Shown here piece after piece: positions 54,092 to 63,062 of a DNA stretch of 64,000 bases. The notes under the pieces were generated by a model. The model made no database searches. It saw nothing but the letters and a program-made list of their open reading frames with translations, and was not told where the DNA came from. Location: contig PLSM01000167.1 in NCBI GenBank assembly GCA_003165075.1, positions 122,994-186,993 on the forward strand. Reading direction: 5' to 3'. The position numbers were made by a program, and so were the translations under genes. Each line of letters begins with the position of its first letter. Position 1 is the stretch's first letter. The stretch is from Acidobacteriaceae bacterium (GTDB taxonomy: Bacteria > Acidobacteriota > Terriglobia > Terriglobales > Acidobacteriaceae).

Positions 54092-56981
54092 GTACGGATT
54101 TCCTCAGCATTGGGAACTCAAGATGAAAGGTTGTCCCGGCGCCCACGGAGCTTTCGACATGAATTTTACCCGCGTGTTCCTGGATGATTCCGTAGGAGAC
54201 GGACAGTCCGAGACCGGTGCCGCGCCTCTCGCCAGGCCGGGGCATGGTCTTGGTGGTAAAGAAGGGGTCGTAAATGCGTTTCAGGTGCTCCGGCGCGATG
54301 CCGGAGCCAGAGTCTGCCACCACCGCTTCAACGTGGCCGTTGGCCATGGTGGCTACGCGCAGCCTGCCGCCACCGGGCATGGCCTCCTTGGCGTTCAGCA
54401 GCAGATTCAGGAAGACCTGCTGCAGCTTGCCGGGGTTGCCGTGAATCAAAGGCAGGTCTTCGGTCAACTCAACATCAACGAGAATCTGCGCGGTCTTGAA
54501 CTGGTGCTCAAGCAGTGAAAGGGTGTCGCGAATTACCTGGTTCAGGTTGGTTTCGCGGAATTCGGTGGTGGATGTCCGTGAAAAATTCAGCAGCCCGTTG
54601 GCAATCTCCGAGGCGCGAAAAGTCTGCTGGGTGATCTTCTCCAGAACCGGTCCCAGACGCGTGTCGCCGCGCAACTGCTTGGAGAGCAACTGGGAGTAAG
54701 AGGAGATCACCGCCAATGGAGTATTGATCTCGTGGGCCACGCCCGCCGCGAGCAGGCCGATGGAACTGAGCTTGTCTGCCTGGGTAAGCTGCGCCTCAAG
54801 CGAAACCCGCTCGGTAATGTCGTCCACCAGCACGATGCGGCCCACGGCGACGAAATCGCGCGACATGAGCGGCGCAATGGCGATGTTGGCGGTGCGCTGT
54901 TCGCCTGCGCGGCTGGTGAGCGGGAATTTATAGAGGTGGTGCACGCCGGGCTCGTTGCGGAAGCCGTCCAGCGCCTCAATAAACTCGGGCGGGAAGACGC
55001 TCTGAACCGGCTGCCCGATGACCTCGGCGCGGCTTAGGGCGTACATGGCCTCCATCTGTGCGTTCCAGCTCTCGATGCGGTCCCGTAAATCCAGGGCGAG
55101 AATGCCTACGTTGATGGACTCGACGATATTCTCGTTGAACTCTTTGAGCCGCTCGAATTCGCTGATCTTATCTTCCAACTGCGCATAGAGGCTAGCGTTC
55201 TGCAGGGCGATGCCGATGTAGCTGGCCAGCGATTCCAGCAGTTCCACATCTTCGCTGGAGAGGAAGTCACCACCGATGGTGCGGCCGAGGCCGATGACGG
55301 CGATGGTGCGCGAGGCGGAGGTGGTTTCTCCATCCTCAGTCTGACCACCCGCGACGCGACAGGGCAGGTAGTAGTTCAAGTCGAGCAGGGCCGCCGTCTG
55401 GCGCTCGCTTTCAGTCAGGTGAAGGGCCTGTTGGGCGTTCTCAAGAAAGATGTGGGAGTGGTCTGCTGCGCGGTCGAAGTCGAGGAAGCTGAGGTCGAGC
55501 GAGTCCGGCCCCACCCGGTCCTGCGCGGCAAGCGCCTCGGCGGGCAGCCCATGGGACGCGGCCAGGCGCAGCCGACCCGGCTCCTGGGCCAGAAAGACGG
55601 CCACGCGCGCCACCAGCAGGGTGCGCGGCAGCCGCTCCACAATGGACTCCAGCAGTGCTTTCAAATCCGTCTCGGAACTGAGGCCGCGACCAAACTCGAC
55701 CAGCGCCATGCGATAGTCGTAGCGATGGCGGTCGAAGGCGCGGTCAACCCAGCCCTGAATCCTGCGCTTCAGCGGCTCGAAGAAGGCAGCGACCAGGACG
55801 ATGGCGATGCCCTCGCCCCAATCCCGGACCGACTCCGGCAAGCGGTTGTGGGCCAACCCCGCGGCCAGGGCAATGACGCCGAAATAGCCCCCGAGGATGA
55901 GGCCGGTAGCCAGCGTATAAGCCACACCCCGCTTGAAGATCAGATCGGTATCCATCAACCGGTAACGGATGATGGCCCAGCAGAAGGTGAGAGGCAGGAA
56001 GACCAGCGACAACCCGGCCAGCTTGGTGAGCAAGCTCGGCATGGGCAGGTCCAACATGTAGGGAATGGCGTAGAAGAGCGTGAAGGGCAGAACCGCCAGC
56101 AGCGCGCCGCGCCAGAGCCACTTCAACTGCTGGCGTAGCAGGGGCGAATCGGCGCGGCTGTAGCTGCGAAGAAAGAGAACGGCGGCAAAGACGTAGAAGA
56201 TGGCGTCGTAGCCAGTGCCGGTCTGGTCAAGGCGGTGACGCAGCAGTCCCGTAGCCTGCCAGCGGTTGATCGCCATGAGCCAAAGTCCCAGGAGTCCCGC
56301 GCCGGGAGCATAGATTAGCGGCAGCAACCAGCGACGCCGGATGTTCTTGAAGCGTTCTTCAGGAAAGCTGAGGGCGAAATGCAGAAACAGCGCCGGCTGC
56401 AGCGATCCTGCAAGCCCATTTATCCAGAAGACGGTCCAGTCCAGCAAGTCAAGCTTGCCAGTGAACTTGAGCGCATAGAGCGCGAATGAAGCCAGGCAGA
56501 ACAGATAGAAGTGCGTAGCGCGGGGGGCCGTCCAGCGGCGAAACAGGACGTAGATGCCGATAGCCAGATAGATGAGACCGATGAGCCTCAATCCTGCCTG
56601 CAGGCTTCGATCTGCCGGTTCGGGAATGACCAGAACGGGTGCGTCGAGGGGGATGCCGTCCCGGGTGATGGAGTACCGCGCATTGTCCCAGGAGCCGGTG
56701 CGATAGAGCTGACGCTCAAAGTCCGCAACACGGGAGACAGGAGAGTCGTCGACAGCGGTCAGCAGGTCATGGGTCTGAATGCCCGCGCGCTGGCCCGGGC
56801 TGCCGGACAACACCTTATCTGCGACCAGCCCACCGCCCGGCGCCTCGCTCCACCATACCCCATCGTCAGGTTGCTGGAACTCGCTCTCCTGATGGAGATT
56901 CCAAACCGCCAACAGTACCAGACCCACTGTGGCTACTGCCAGCAGCGTCGCCTGCACACGATTGAAGAGGCTTGTCTCCAT
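54084..56981 (-). CDS. sensor histidine kinase with PDZ, membrane, GAF and PAS domains
   Basis: A 965-residue kinase from ATG 56981 (an in-frame ATG lies at 56993). It has an N-terminal helix, a periplasmic PDZ domain at about 45-115 (VLSGSPGQRAGIQTHDLLTAVD), seven to nine membrane helices to about 385, a GAF domain at about 430-590, a PAS domain at about 610-730, and the HisKA/HATPase pair with the phosphoacceptor His in AAGVAHEINTPLAVIS and ATP-lid motifs DSGSGIAPE and GTGLGLSVS. A PDZ on a kinase suggests it senses misfolded or C-terminal protein ends in the periplasm. It pairs with the NtrC-type regulator it overlaps. Confidence 0.9.
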   Translation of the reverse strand: METSLFNRVQATLLAVATVGLVLLAVWNLHQESEFQQPDDGVWWSEAPGGGLVADKVLSGSPGQRAGIQTHDLLTAVDDSPVSRVADFERQLYRTGSWDNARYSITRDGIPLDAPVLVIPEPADRSLQAGLRLIGLIYLAIGIYVLFRRWTAPRATHFYLFCLASFALYALKFTGKLDLLDWTVFWINGLAGSLQPALFLHFALSFPEERFKNIRRRWLLPLIYAPGAGLLGLWLMAINRWQATGLLRHRLDQTGTGYDAIFYVFAAVLFLRSYSRADSPLLRQQLKWLWRGALLAVLPFTLFYAIPYMLDLPMPSLLTKLAGLSLVFLPLTFCWAIIRYRLMDTDLIFKRGVAYTLATGLILGGYFGVIALAAGLAHNRLPESVRDWGEGIAIVLVAAFFEPLKRRIQGWVDRAFDRHRYDYRMALVEFGRGLSSETDLKALLESIVERLPRTLLVARVAVFLAQEPGRLRLAASHGLPAEALAAQDRVGPDSLDLSFLDFDRAADHSHIFLENAQQALHLTESERQTAALLDLNYYLPCRVAGGQTEDGETTSASRTIAVIGLGRTIGGDFLSSEDVELLESLASYIGIALQNASLYAQLEDKISEFERLKEFNENIVESINVGILALDLRDRIESWNAQMEAMYALSRAEVIGQPVQSVFPPEFIEALDGFRNEPGVHHLYKFPLTSRAGEQRTANIAIAPLMSRDFVAVGRIVLVDDITERVSLEAQLTQADKLSSIGLLAAGVAHEINTPLAVISSYSQLLSKQLRGDTRLGPVLEKITQQTFRASEIANGLLNFSRTSTTEFRETNLNQVIRDTLSLLEHQFKTAQILVDVELTEDLPLIHGNPGKLQQVFLNLLLNAKEAMPGGGRLRVATMANGHVEAVVADSGSGIAPEHLKRIYDPFFTTKTMPRPGERRGTGLGLSVSYGIIQEHAGKIHVESSVGAGTTFHLEFPMLRKSVHA

Positions 56982-57383
56982 AAGGGGGAGCACCTTGAGC
57001 TACCAAATAGCACTGCACGTCGGATGCCATGTGATAAACCCTTACCGGGCAACCCGGAACACTTAGGCAACCAACTGAGAACACGTGAGATAAAGACGCT
57101 GGATTTCGCAAGAGGTGAGACCGCATCCACCTAGAGTCTGTGGAAAATGCAGAAAACGGGAAACAGCCTACGTAAAAGGGAATCGTACTACGGAAATCAA
57201 TAGTGGATGAAAAGGCGCAGAAATTCGTGAAACTCACTTATTTTGCTGCGATCACGGTGTGGATTCATTTCTGCTCTGGCGCGGAAAGTGACTTATCTGG
57301 GCAGGGTGACCCCCGGGGCGAAGAAGAAGTCGCGTGAACATGAAGGTGAGCTTTTTTATCGCTCGCAAAGTCGATTCTGGACT
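56982..57383. other. intergenic region, no supported gene
   Basis: About 400 bp between the kinase start and the end of the araD-like gene. Frames are short and lack domains. An AT-rich stretch at 57140-57240 could carry the kinase promoter. No hairpin or repeat stands out. Confidence 0.45.
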
Positions 57384-58091
57384 TCAGCGCTGTCCGTAGG
57401 TCGCCTTTGGGCCATGCTTGCGCAGGTAGTGGTGTTCGAGAACGTGCACGGGCAGACCGGAATCGGGCGCTCCAAGCAGAATACTGCGAAATGCCATGCG
57501 AGCAATGTATTCGAGGACATCGGCGTGCTCTACGGCTTCGGCAACCGATCTTCCCCAGGTGAAGGGGGCGTGGCCGGCCACGAGCACACCGGGCACGGCG
57601 ACGGGGTCCAGATCATCCGCGCGGAAGAGACGGACGATGACGGCACCAGTATTACGGACATAGGCCTCGACGGTTACCTCCCTGGCGGTCAGCGGAGCGG
57701 TGACCGGGACCGGGCCGTGAAAATAGTCGGCGTGGGTTGTACCCAGACAGGGAATTGGCCTGCATGCCTGTGCCCAGGATGTGGCGAATTCAGAGTGGGT
57801 GTGAACAATGCCACCGATCTGGGGGAATTCGCGGTAAAGCAGGGTGTGAGTGTCCAGGTCGCTTGAAGGGCGCAGCGAGCCTTCGACGATCTTGCCGTCG
57901 AGGTCGGTAACCACCAGGTTTGCTGGAGTGAGTTGGGCATAGTCGACGCCACTGGGCTTGATGACCACCAGCGGTTCGGTACCCGAGCGGTCGATGCCAC
58001 TGGCGTTGCCGAAGGTATGCGGAGCCAGGCCGCGGCGGGCAATTTCGCGGTTGGCATGGAGGACTTCTTCACGGAGGGATTCGAGCAGCAT
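57384..58091 (-). CDS. araD: L-ribulose-5-phosphate 4-epimerase (class II aldolase family)
   Basis: Interconverts L-ribulose-5-phosphate and D-xylulose-5-phosphate, or acts as a related class II aldolase. The start at ATG 58091, after AAGGAAG, gives 235 residues, the AraD size. Zinc ligands are visible in VHTHSEFATSWAQ and THADYFHG, with FGNASGIDR and KPSGVDY near the N-terminus; the C-terminus ends HVLEHHYLRKHGPKA with the AraD-type HYLRKHG. No other arabinose or ulose genes are near, so the physiological sugar is uncertain. Confidence 0.9.
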   Translation of the reverse strand: MLLESLREEVLHANREIARRGLAPHTFGNASGIDRSGTEPLVVIKPSGVDYAQLTPANLVVTDLDGKIVEGSLRPSSDLDTHTLLYREFPQIGGIVHTHSEFATSWAQACRPIPCLGTTHADYFHGPVPVTAPLTAREVTVEAYVRNTGAVIVRLFRADDLDPVAVPGVLVAGHAPFTWGRSVAEAVEHADVLEYIARMAFRSILLGAPDSGLPVHVLEHHYLRKHGPKATYGQR

Positions 58092-58366
58092 GACGAACTT
58101 CCTTATGGCAGGAGCGCACAGCTTGTGGAGGGACGCGAATGCGTGGTAAGCGTTTCCCACAACAAGTTTACCAGCCCGGCCAACGCACAGACGATCATTG
58201 CCATTTCGCAGTACAATGCTGACCGTTCGGGGCAGCCCGATTACAAGACCACTGAACGGGCGCAATTCATGGTAGATGCTCGCACGGCGCAGGTTCCTTG
58301 TTGGGTTCAAGCGAGGGTGGCGAGAAGAAACACGCTTAGTCACCACACCGCAGCTCGGGGGCGGAA

Positions 58367-58765
58367 ATGGAATGGTACTGGTGGATCTTCTTTGTGGTTG
58401 TGGCCTTGATCGTTCTTCAATCAGTCCCTAAACTTCTCCCACCAATTGGCAAGAAACCTGCGGCATTCAAGCTCGATAACCTGCGCTCCATCGCGTTCGC
58501 GAGTGTACAGGAGACTCCGCGCAACGAACAGCGACCGCAGGTGGAAGTGGAGCTTAGGCCCTATGTCACACGGCTGTGCAGGGTGCACGGGAGCACCGGG
58601 AGCTTCACATCGCACGAGACGCGCGTTATCGGCCAAGAAATAAACGAGAAGTACGGGTGCGACAGCATGGTCGATGTTCTCGACGAGGTGCGCAGAGTCC
58701 TGGGCAGTGGGGCGGCTCGGGATCTTGAATACAACTGGGCCGGGATTGGCGAATGGAGAAAATAG
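58367..58765 (+). CDS. membrane-anchored hypothetical protein
   Basis: A 132-residue protein with an N-terminal membrane helix (WYWWIFFVVVALIVLQSV) and a soluble remainder of mixed charge with no recognised domain. It starts at ATG 58367 after GGGGGCGG. It is divergent from araD, with 275 bp between, and lies 150 bp before the sigma factor gene on the same strand. It may form part of that cell-envelope cluster, but position is the only evidence. Confidence 0.6.
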   Translation: MEWYWWIFFVVVALIVLQSVPKLLPPIGKKPAAFKLDNLRSIAFASVQETPRNEQRPQVEVELRPYVTRLCRVHGSTGSFTSHETRVIGQEINEKYGCDSMVDVLDEVRRVLGSGAARDLEYNWAGIGEWRK

Positions 58766-58916
58766 TCCGGCGGCTGAGAAATAGCCGGAAGCCTCATGTA
58801 CGGATCGGAGATCGGCCGGCACGTACGTATAGATTAGAAATCCCTCCTCCGCTGTAAACTTGGGTTCCAAGCGGGCGTCTACCTGAGTGATGGCAGCCTG
58901 CACAGCATTGGAACCG

Positions 58917-59465
58917 ATGACCATGGCCACGGCGAACGAAAATGCCGCGCAGGACTTCGCGAGTGTTGTTCAGAGCCACAGGCCGCAGATTTTCCGGTTC
59001 TTGCTGGCCTCTACGCGGGATGTGGATCTGGCGGAGACGCTGACCCAGGAGTGCTTCCTGAAGGCGCATCAGAACTGGCCGCGATTCCGAGGCGACTCGA
59101 GCGCGATGACCTGGTTGATGCGGATCGCAATCAACCTTCAGAAGGATCACTGGCGCAACCGTCGCTTGCAGTTCTGGCGCCAGGCGCGGACCAATGCAGT
59201 GGATCTGGATGAGGCGGGCGAATGGCTGCCCAGCGGCGAGAGATCGCAGGAGCAGCAACTGCTGGCGCGCGAACGGTTGGCGCAGGTGTGGCGCGCGGTG
59301 GATGGGTTGAGCGAGCGGCAGAGAACGGTCTTCCTTCTGCGCTTCGTAGAAGAACTGGAGTTGAGTGAGATTGCACGTTCCACAGGCCTGCGCGAGGGCA
59401 CGGTGAAAGCACATCTCTCGCGGGCGCTGGCTAGAGTGCGTACGGAGTTGGGGGGGAAGCGATGA
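58917..59465 (+). CDS. ECF-type RNA polymerase sigma factor
   Basis: A sigma-70 family group 4 (ECF) factor of about 182 residues. Region 2 (FRFLLASTRDVDLAETLTQECFLKAHQNWPRFRGDSSAMTWLMRIA) begins after a short acidic leader and region 4 (LSERQRTVFLLRFVEELELSEIARSTGLREGTVKAHLSRAL) has the HTH. The start is uncertain between ATG 58917 and 58923. The next gene overlaps its stop codon (ATGA), the usual sigma/anti-sigma coupling. It would direct transcription of an envelope or metal-stress regulon, probably including this cluster. Confidence 0.9.
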   Translation: MTMATANENAAQDFASVVQSHRPQIFRFLLASTRDVDLAETLTQECFLKAHQNWPRFRGDSSAMTWLMRIAINLQKDHWRNRRLQFWRQARTNAVDLDEAGEWLPSGERSQEQQLLARERLAQVWRAVDGLSERQRTVFLLRFVEELELSEIARSTGLREGTVKAHLSRALARVRTELGGKR

Positions 59466-59893
59466 CGGTGCAGGGCAGAATTACAGGAGAGACGGAGCAG
59501 CCGGCCGAGCGGGAAGTGCTGGACCCGGTGCTGCAGCAGACGCTGAGAGACTTCAGAGCCAGTGTGCACGCCTGGAGCGAGGCGGTCTATCAGAGTCCGC
59601 GCAATGTGCACGAGGTGGTGGTGCACAGGACATGGCGGCTGGCTGCCGGATGGGCCCTGGCGTTGGTGTTGCTCGGCGGCGCCGCTTCGGGAGGTCTCTA
59701 CGAGCGCCATCATCAGCAGGAGTTGGCCCGGATTGCGGCCGCGCAAGCAGCACAACAGCAGCGCGAACTCGCGGCCCAGCATGCACGCGAGGAGGAAGAT
59801 CTGCTGGCCAAGGTGGACAGCGACGTAGCGCGAGAAGTTCCAAGCGCCATGGAGCCGCTGGCTTCATTGATGACGGATGACGTGACCAAATAA
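59462..59893 (+). CDS. membrane protein, probable anti-sigma factor
   Basis: A 143-residue protein whose ATG overlaps the sigma factor stop (ATGA), so translation is coupled. A cytoplasmic N-terminus of about 60 residues is followed by one membrane helix (WALALVLLGGAASGGLY) and a periplasmic tail rich in Gln, Ala and Glu. The N-terminus lacks the zinc-binding HxxxCxxC of the common ZAS anti-sigma type. Role assigned by architecture and position: it would hold the sigma factor at the membrane until released. No sequence family is recognised. Confidence 0.7.
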   Translation: MTVQGRITGETEQPAEREVLDPVLQQTLRDFRASVHAWSEAVYQSPRNVHEVVVHRTWRLAAGWALALVLLGGAASGGLYERHHQQELARIAAAQAAQQQRELAAQHAREEEDLLAKVDSDVAREVPSAMEPLASLMTDDVTK

Positions 59894-59945
59894 AAGCGGG
59901 AAAGCGAACGAGTGTCGTGCTGAAGATCATTGGGAGGAATACGGG

Positions 59946-60587
59946 ATGAAGGTAACGGTGGCGGTACGGATGGGTTTGGCGATTGCCGCATTTTTGACGG
60001 CGGGCGCGCTGGGTGCACAGGCACCGGGTGGTGGCCCGGGATTCGGGGATCACAGGCCCCCTATGGAGCGGGCACTGGGTCCGCGTGGCGAGCATGGCCG
60101 CTGGTGGAACGATCCGGCCATGGTGGAGAAACTGAAGCTCACGGACGAACAGCGGAAGGCGATGGACGGGATTCTGATGGAGCACCGCGAAAAGCTGATC
60201 GACCTGCGCGCCAACGTGGATAAGGCGGAACTGGCAATGGAGCCGCTGATGGGCGACGACCAGCCGAATGAGACTGCAATCCTGGCGCAGATTGACAAGC
60301 TGGCCCAGGCGCGTGCCGAACTGGAGAAGGCCAATGCCCGTTTCCTGTTGGCCATTCGCAGCAAGCTGACACCCGAGCAGTGGAAACTGTTGCGTGCTGG
60401 GCGCATGAACCGGATGGAGCGCCGCGGATGGGGAAGAGACCGCCTGCGGCCCGGTGGCCAGAGGCCGGATGGCGAGGACCAGCACGCGGCGCCTCCGCCT
60501 CCGGGACCGCAGGGCGCCGCCGGCGGGAGGCCAACGGTCGAGGACCCGGGAGATGCGGCTGCCCCGGGAGCGGGGATCAATCAATAG
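59946..60587 (+). CDS. exported LTxxQ-type periplasmic protein (Spy/CnrX/ZraP-like)
   Basis: A 213-residue protein with a signal peptide (GLAIAAFLTAGALGAQA). The mature part is helical with two LTxxQ motifs (LTDEQ at 65-69 and LTPEQ at 141-145), the hallmark of the Spy/CpxP/CnrX/ZraP family, then a Pro/Gly-rich tail. Members sense envelope stress or periplasmic metals and chaperone proteins. It lies 52 bp after the anti-sigma-like gene, so the trio reads as sigma factor, membrane transducer and periplasmic sensor or chaperone. Terminated by the strong hairpin at 60679. Confidence 0.87.
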   Translation: MKVTVAVRMGLAIAAFLTAGALGAQAPGGGPGFGDHRPPMERALGPRGEHGRWWNDPAMVEKLKLTDEQRKAMDGILMEHREKLIDLRANVDKAELAMEPLMGDDQPNETAILAQIDKLAQARAELEKANARFLLAIRSKLTPEQWKLLRAGRMNRMERRGWGRDRLRPGGQRPDGEDQHAAPPPPGPQGAAGGRPTVEDPGDAAAPGAGINQ

Positions 60588-60636
60588 AGGGATGTTGTAG
60601 CGAGAGCATCAGACAGAGAGCAACTGCGGTAATAGC

Positions 60637-60669
60637 CAGGGCCTGGTCAGGAGATTGAACAGGCCCTGG
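60637..60669 (+). terminator. hairpin ahead of the main terminator
   Basis: A perfect 10-bp stem, CCAGGGCCTG (60637-60646) with CAGGCCCTGG (60660-60669), around 13 bases. It lies 10 bp before the classic terminator and may protect mRNA 3' ends or back it up. Confidence 0.65.
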
Positions 60670-60678
60670 ACAACCGAT

Positions 60679-60714
60679 GGCGGCAAGAGGCGATCCTCTT
60701 GCCGCCGATTTTTT
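60679..60714 (+). terminator. rho-independent terminator of the sigma/LTxxQ operon
   Basis: A perfect 12-bp stem (60679-60690 with 60695-60706) with a CGAT loop, ending in a run of six T residues after GA. It lies about 92 bp after the LTxxQ gene. This is the cleanest intrinsic terminator in the window. Confidence 0.88.
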
Positions 60715-60908
60715 CGCGTTGAATTGAAAAAGACGACTGCGCATTTCTGGAGATGCGGGCTTCGATCCTCAAGGACGTTTTTCAGTCCGCGTAATCTCCT
60801 GGTTGCTTGCCAGCGACTTGCGAGAGGATTAGAAGTTGCTAAAGAGCGAGGTCGTAATTGCGCAATGTCAGCGTCCCCTTGGCGACCAAAGAGTGGCGAA
60901 AGGCTCCT

Positions 60909-61775
60909 CTATCCCACTTGCAATTGCCGCAGGTAAGGGACGCTGGCCTTCATCAGAGGCAAGTCCATCTCGACGAAGTAGTTCTTGATGCCGGCCGTCT
61001 TTGCCGCGGTAAAGATTTTTGTCCAATCGAGCGTGTCTTGACCAACCGGCACGATCTTGCGAGTCTTTGCCGACCAGCCCTGAACATGCATGGAGATAAA
61101 GCGGCCTGGATACCGGGTAAAGTACTCGGCGGCATCATAGCCCGCACTGATTGTGGACACCTGGAACTGGAACTTGACGAACCTGGGATCGAGAAATTGA
61201 AACAGCAGATCGTATGTCCGCTTGCCATTGACCTTGGTGAGTTCAAAATCCTCGTTGTGAAGACCCTGCACGATTCCGGCCGCCGCCGCCCGCTCGCCCA
61301 TCCGGTTGTATTCGTCGGCCGCTCGCTTCACATCATCCATGGTGGGATTCTTCGGCCCGCCCAGGCTAGGAACAAGCATCTGGGTCAAGCCGATATCTCT
61401 TGCCCATGAGATACGGTCGTCCTGATCTTTCCGCAATTCGTCGATAGAAAAGTGACTGCTGATGCAGGTGAGGCCTGCCTCGTGGAGGATGCTTCGGAGT
61501 TCGGGCCCTTTGTATTTGGCGAGGCCTGCGAAACCGGAGTCGGCGTACCCCACGGGCGAGCACAACTCGATTGTCTGGAATCCGGCGGCGGCAAGTTCTT
61601 TGAGCGTGCCGCGGAAGTCTTTGGCGATGCTTGCGCGCACGGGCCACGTCTGACATCCAAGGGGCAAGCCAAGGGGATTGGCGTGAAGCATGCGCGGCCC
61701 TGTCGACAGGGCCGCGCCCAACGCTGTGGCCGATGAGGCTGTCTTGATAAATTCTCTTCTGGATACTGGCGGCAT
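60909..61775 (-). CDS. Tat-exported TIM-barrel isomerase-like protein
   Basis: A sugar phosphate isomerase/epimerase-family TIM barrel (xylose isomerase-like) of 288 residues, exported via Tat: the twin-arginine motif VSRREFIKTAS begins the protein, starting at ATG 61775 after AAGGAG. Conserved barrel segments are TIELCSPVGY, SSHFSIDEL, GLHNEDFE and YFVEMDLP, with metal-type acidic and His residues. Family members isomerise or epimerise sugars or cyclitols; exported forms with Tat signals are frequent in Acidobacteriota. The substrate is unknown. The neighbour on the same strand is the dehydrogenase gene. Confidence 0.87.
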   Translation of the reverse strand: MPPVSRREFIKTASSATALGAALSTGPRMLHANPLGLPLGCQTWPVRASIAKDFRGTLKELAAAGFQTIELCSPVGYADSGFAGLAKYKGPELRSILHEAGLTCISSHFSIDELRKDQDDRISWARDIGLTQMLVPSLGGPKNPTMDDVKRAADEYNRMGERAAAAGIVQGLHNEDFELTKVNGKRTYDLLFQFLDPRFVKFQFQVSTISAGYDAAEYFTRYPGRFISMHVQGWSAKTRKIVPVGQDTLDWTKIFTAAKTAGIKNYFVEMDLPLMKASVPYLRQLQVG

Positions 61776-61881
61776 ACTTGTCTCCTTGCTTGGGACGTCG
61801 GACTTCAATTCTAGACTCCGGGTGGATGGCAGGCTCGCGGCGAGCAGATCGGTCCGCGCTTCTTGCGGCGCGAGGATGACG

Positions 61882-62919
61882 TTAAGTGGTGCGCTTGCGT
61901 TTCAACGACGACCGATCTCCCACATCTTCGGGATAGTCCTTTGCCAGATCGCGAATCCTGAAGCTGAATTGCCGGAATAGTTTTTCCCAACGCTTTGCCT
62001 GAGCGGGCGTGTAACGGTAGAAGCCTTTAGCGTTCGAAGTTCCACGACCGCCCGAGTCAGTCACCTTCTGCATCAGGCGCGGGATTTTCCTGGCGCAGTT
62101 GAGGTCTGGGAGAAGGCCCTTCATCACGGCTTTGTAGGCGCGAATTCCCATGAGGTCCATGAAACGAAAAGGGCCAGCAAAAGTGATCCAGTAGCCTAGG
62201 TCGTTGCGCATCGAGCGATCGACATCCGCAACCGTCGCATATCCCGAATCCACCAAGTGGAACGCTTCACGAAGCATGGAGTACATGATCCGGTTGGTGA
62301 TGAAGCCGCGAATATCACGGCGGATCAACGACGGCTCCTTGCCCCATCCGCGAGCCAGGCGTTCGGCACGCCGCGCAAAGGCGAGCGAAGTCTGGTTCCC
62401 GCAGACGATCTCCATAAAGCGTGTCGCGGTTGCAGGTTCTGCCCAGTGCAGACCGAGCACGCGTTCCGGATGGCGGGCATTCTTCTGTAATTCGGTAATA
62501 GGGATCGAGGAGGTGTTGCTGCCGATCAGCGCGCGAGAAGACACGACCTTTTCAATTTCTTTAATCACGCGGCGCTTGATGGAAAGGCTCTCTACGGTGG
62601 ACTCAACGACAATCTCTGCGTCCTTGAGGCCGTCGAACTTCGAGGAAACTGTAAATCTCTCCATCACGTGGGGCAGAGATTCCTTGATCAATCCGTGGGC
62701 GGCGGCTTCCTTCAAAACGGCCAAAAGCCTTCGGCGCGCCGTGCGAATTTTCGTTGGATCGGACTCGACGCAATGCAGACGGTGTCCTGCTGCGAGCAGA
62801 CAGGCGCAGATGCTGGTGCCCATCAATCCCATTCCTACAACGCCAACTGGGATTTCACCGGGAGGTTTCGCGATCGAACGACTTCCTGCCTGGCGATTCG
62901 ACTTTCTTTGTTTCAGCAT
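61882..62919 (-). CDS. 3-hydroxyacyl-CoA dehydrogenase family protein with an atypical active-site motif
   Basis: A 345-residue NAD-dependent dehydrogenase: Rossmann glycine motif GVVGMGLMGTSI at about 26-37, then the conserved SNTSSIPI and RVLGLHWAEP. In the usual family the last motif is HFFNP; here the catalytic His is kept but the following residues are WAEP. The C-terminal helical domain has RGFITNRIMYSMLREAFHLVDSG, typical of this family. An unusual substrate, such as a hydroxy acid or gulonate-type compound instead of a fatty acyl-CoA, would fit but is not proved. The preceding gene on this strand is outside the cluster. Confidence 0.85.
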   Translation of the reverse strand: MLKQRKSNRQAGSRSIAKPPGEIPVGVVGMGLMGTSICACLLAAGHRLHCVESDPTKIRTARRRLLAVLKEAAAHGLIKESLPHVMERFTVSSKFDGLKDAEIVVESTVESLSIKRRVIKEIEKVVSSRALIGSNTSSIPITELQKNARHPERVLGLHWAEPATATRFMEIVCGNQTSLAFARRAERLARGWGKEPSLIRRDIRGFITNRIMYSMLREAFHLVDSGYATVADVDRSMRNDLGYWITFAGPFRFMDLMGIRAYKAVMKGLLPDLNCARKIPRLMQKVTDSGGRGTSNAKGFYRYTPAQAKRWEKLFRQFSFRIRDLAKDYPEDVGDRSSLKRKRTT

Positions 62920-63062
62920 GGGTTATGAGGCCCTCCTTGAACTACCGGCCGATGGACGTGCCAGTCTACAGCGCGATGGGCTATGGAGTATAGACGAACG
63001 GCGTGGAGCAGTCGGGCAGATTTGGTCCGAGGCGCATCGGCACGGGGCCGAGGAATTTCGTA

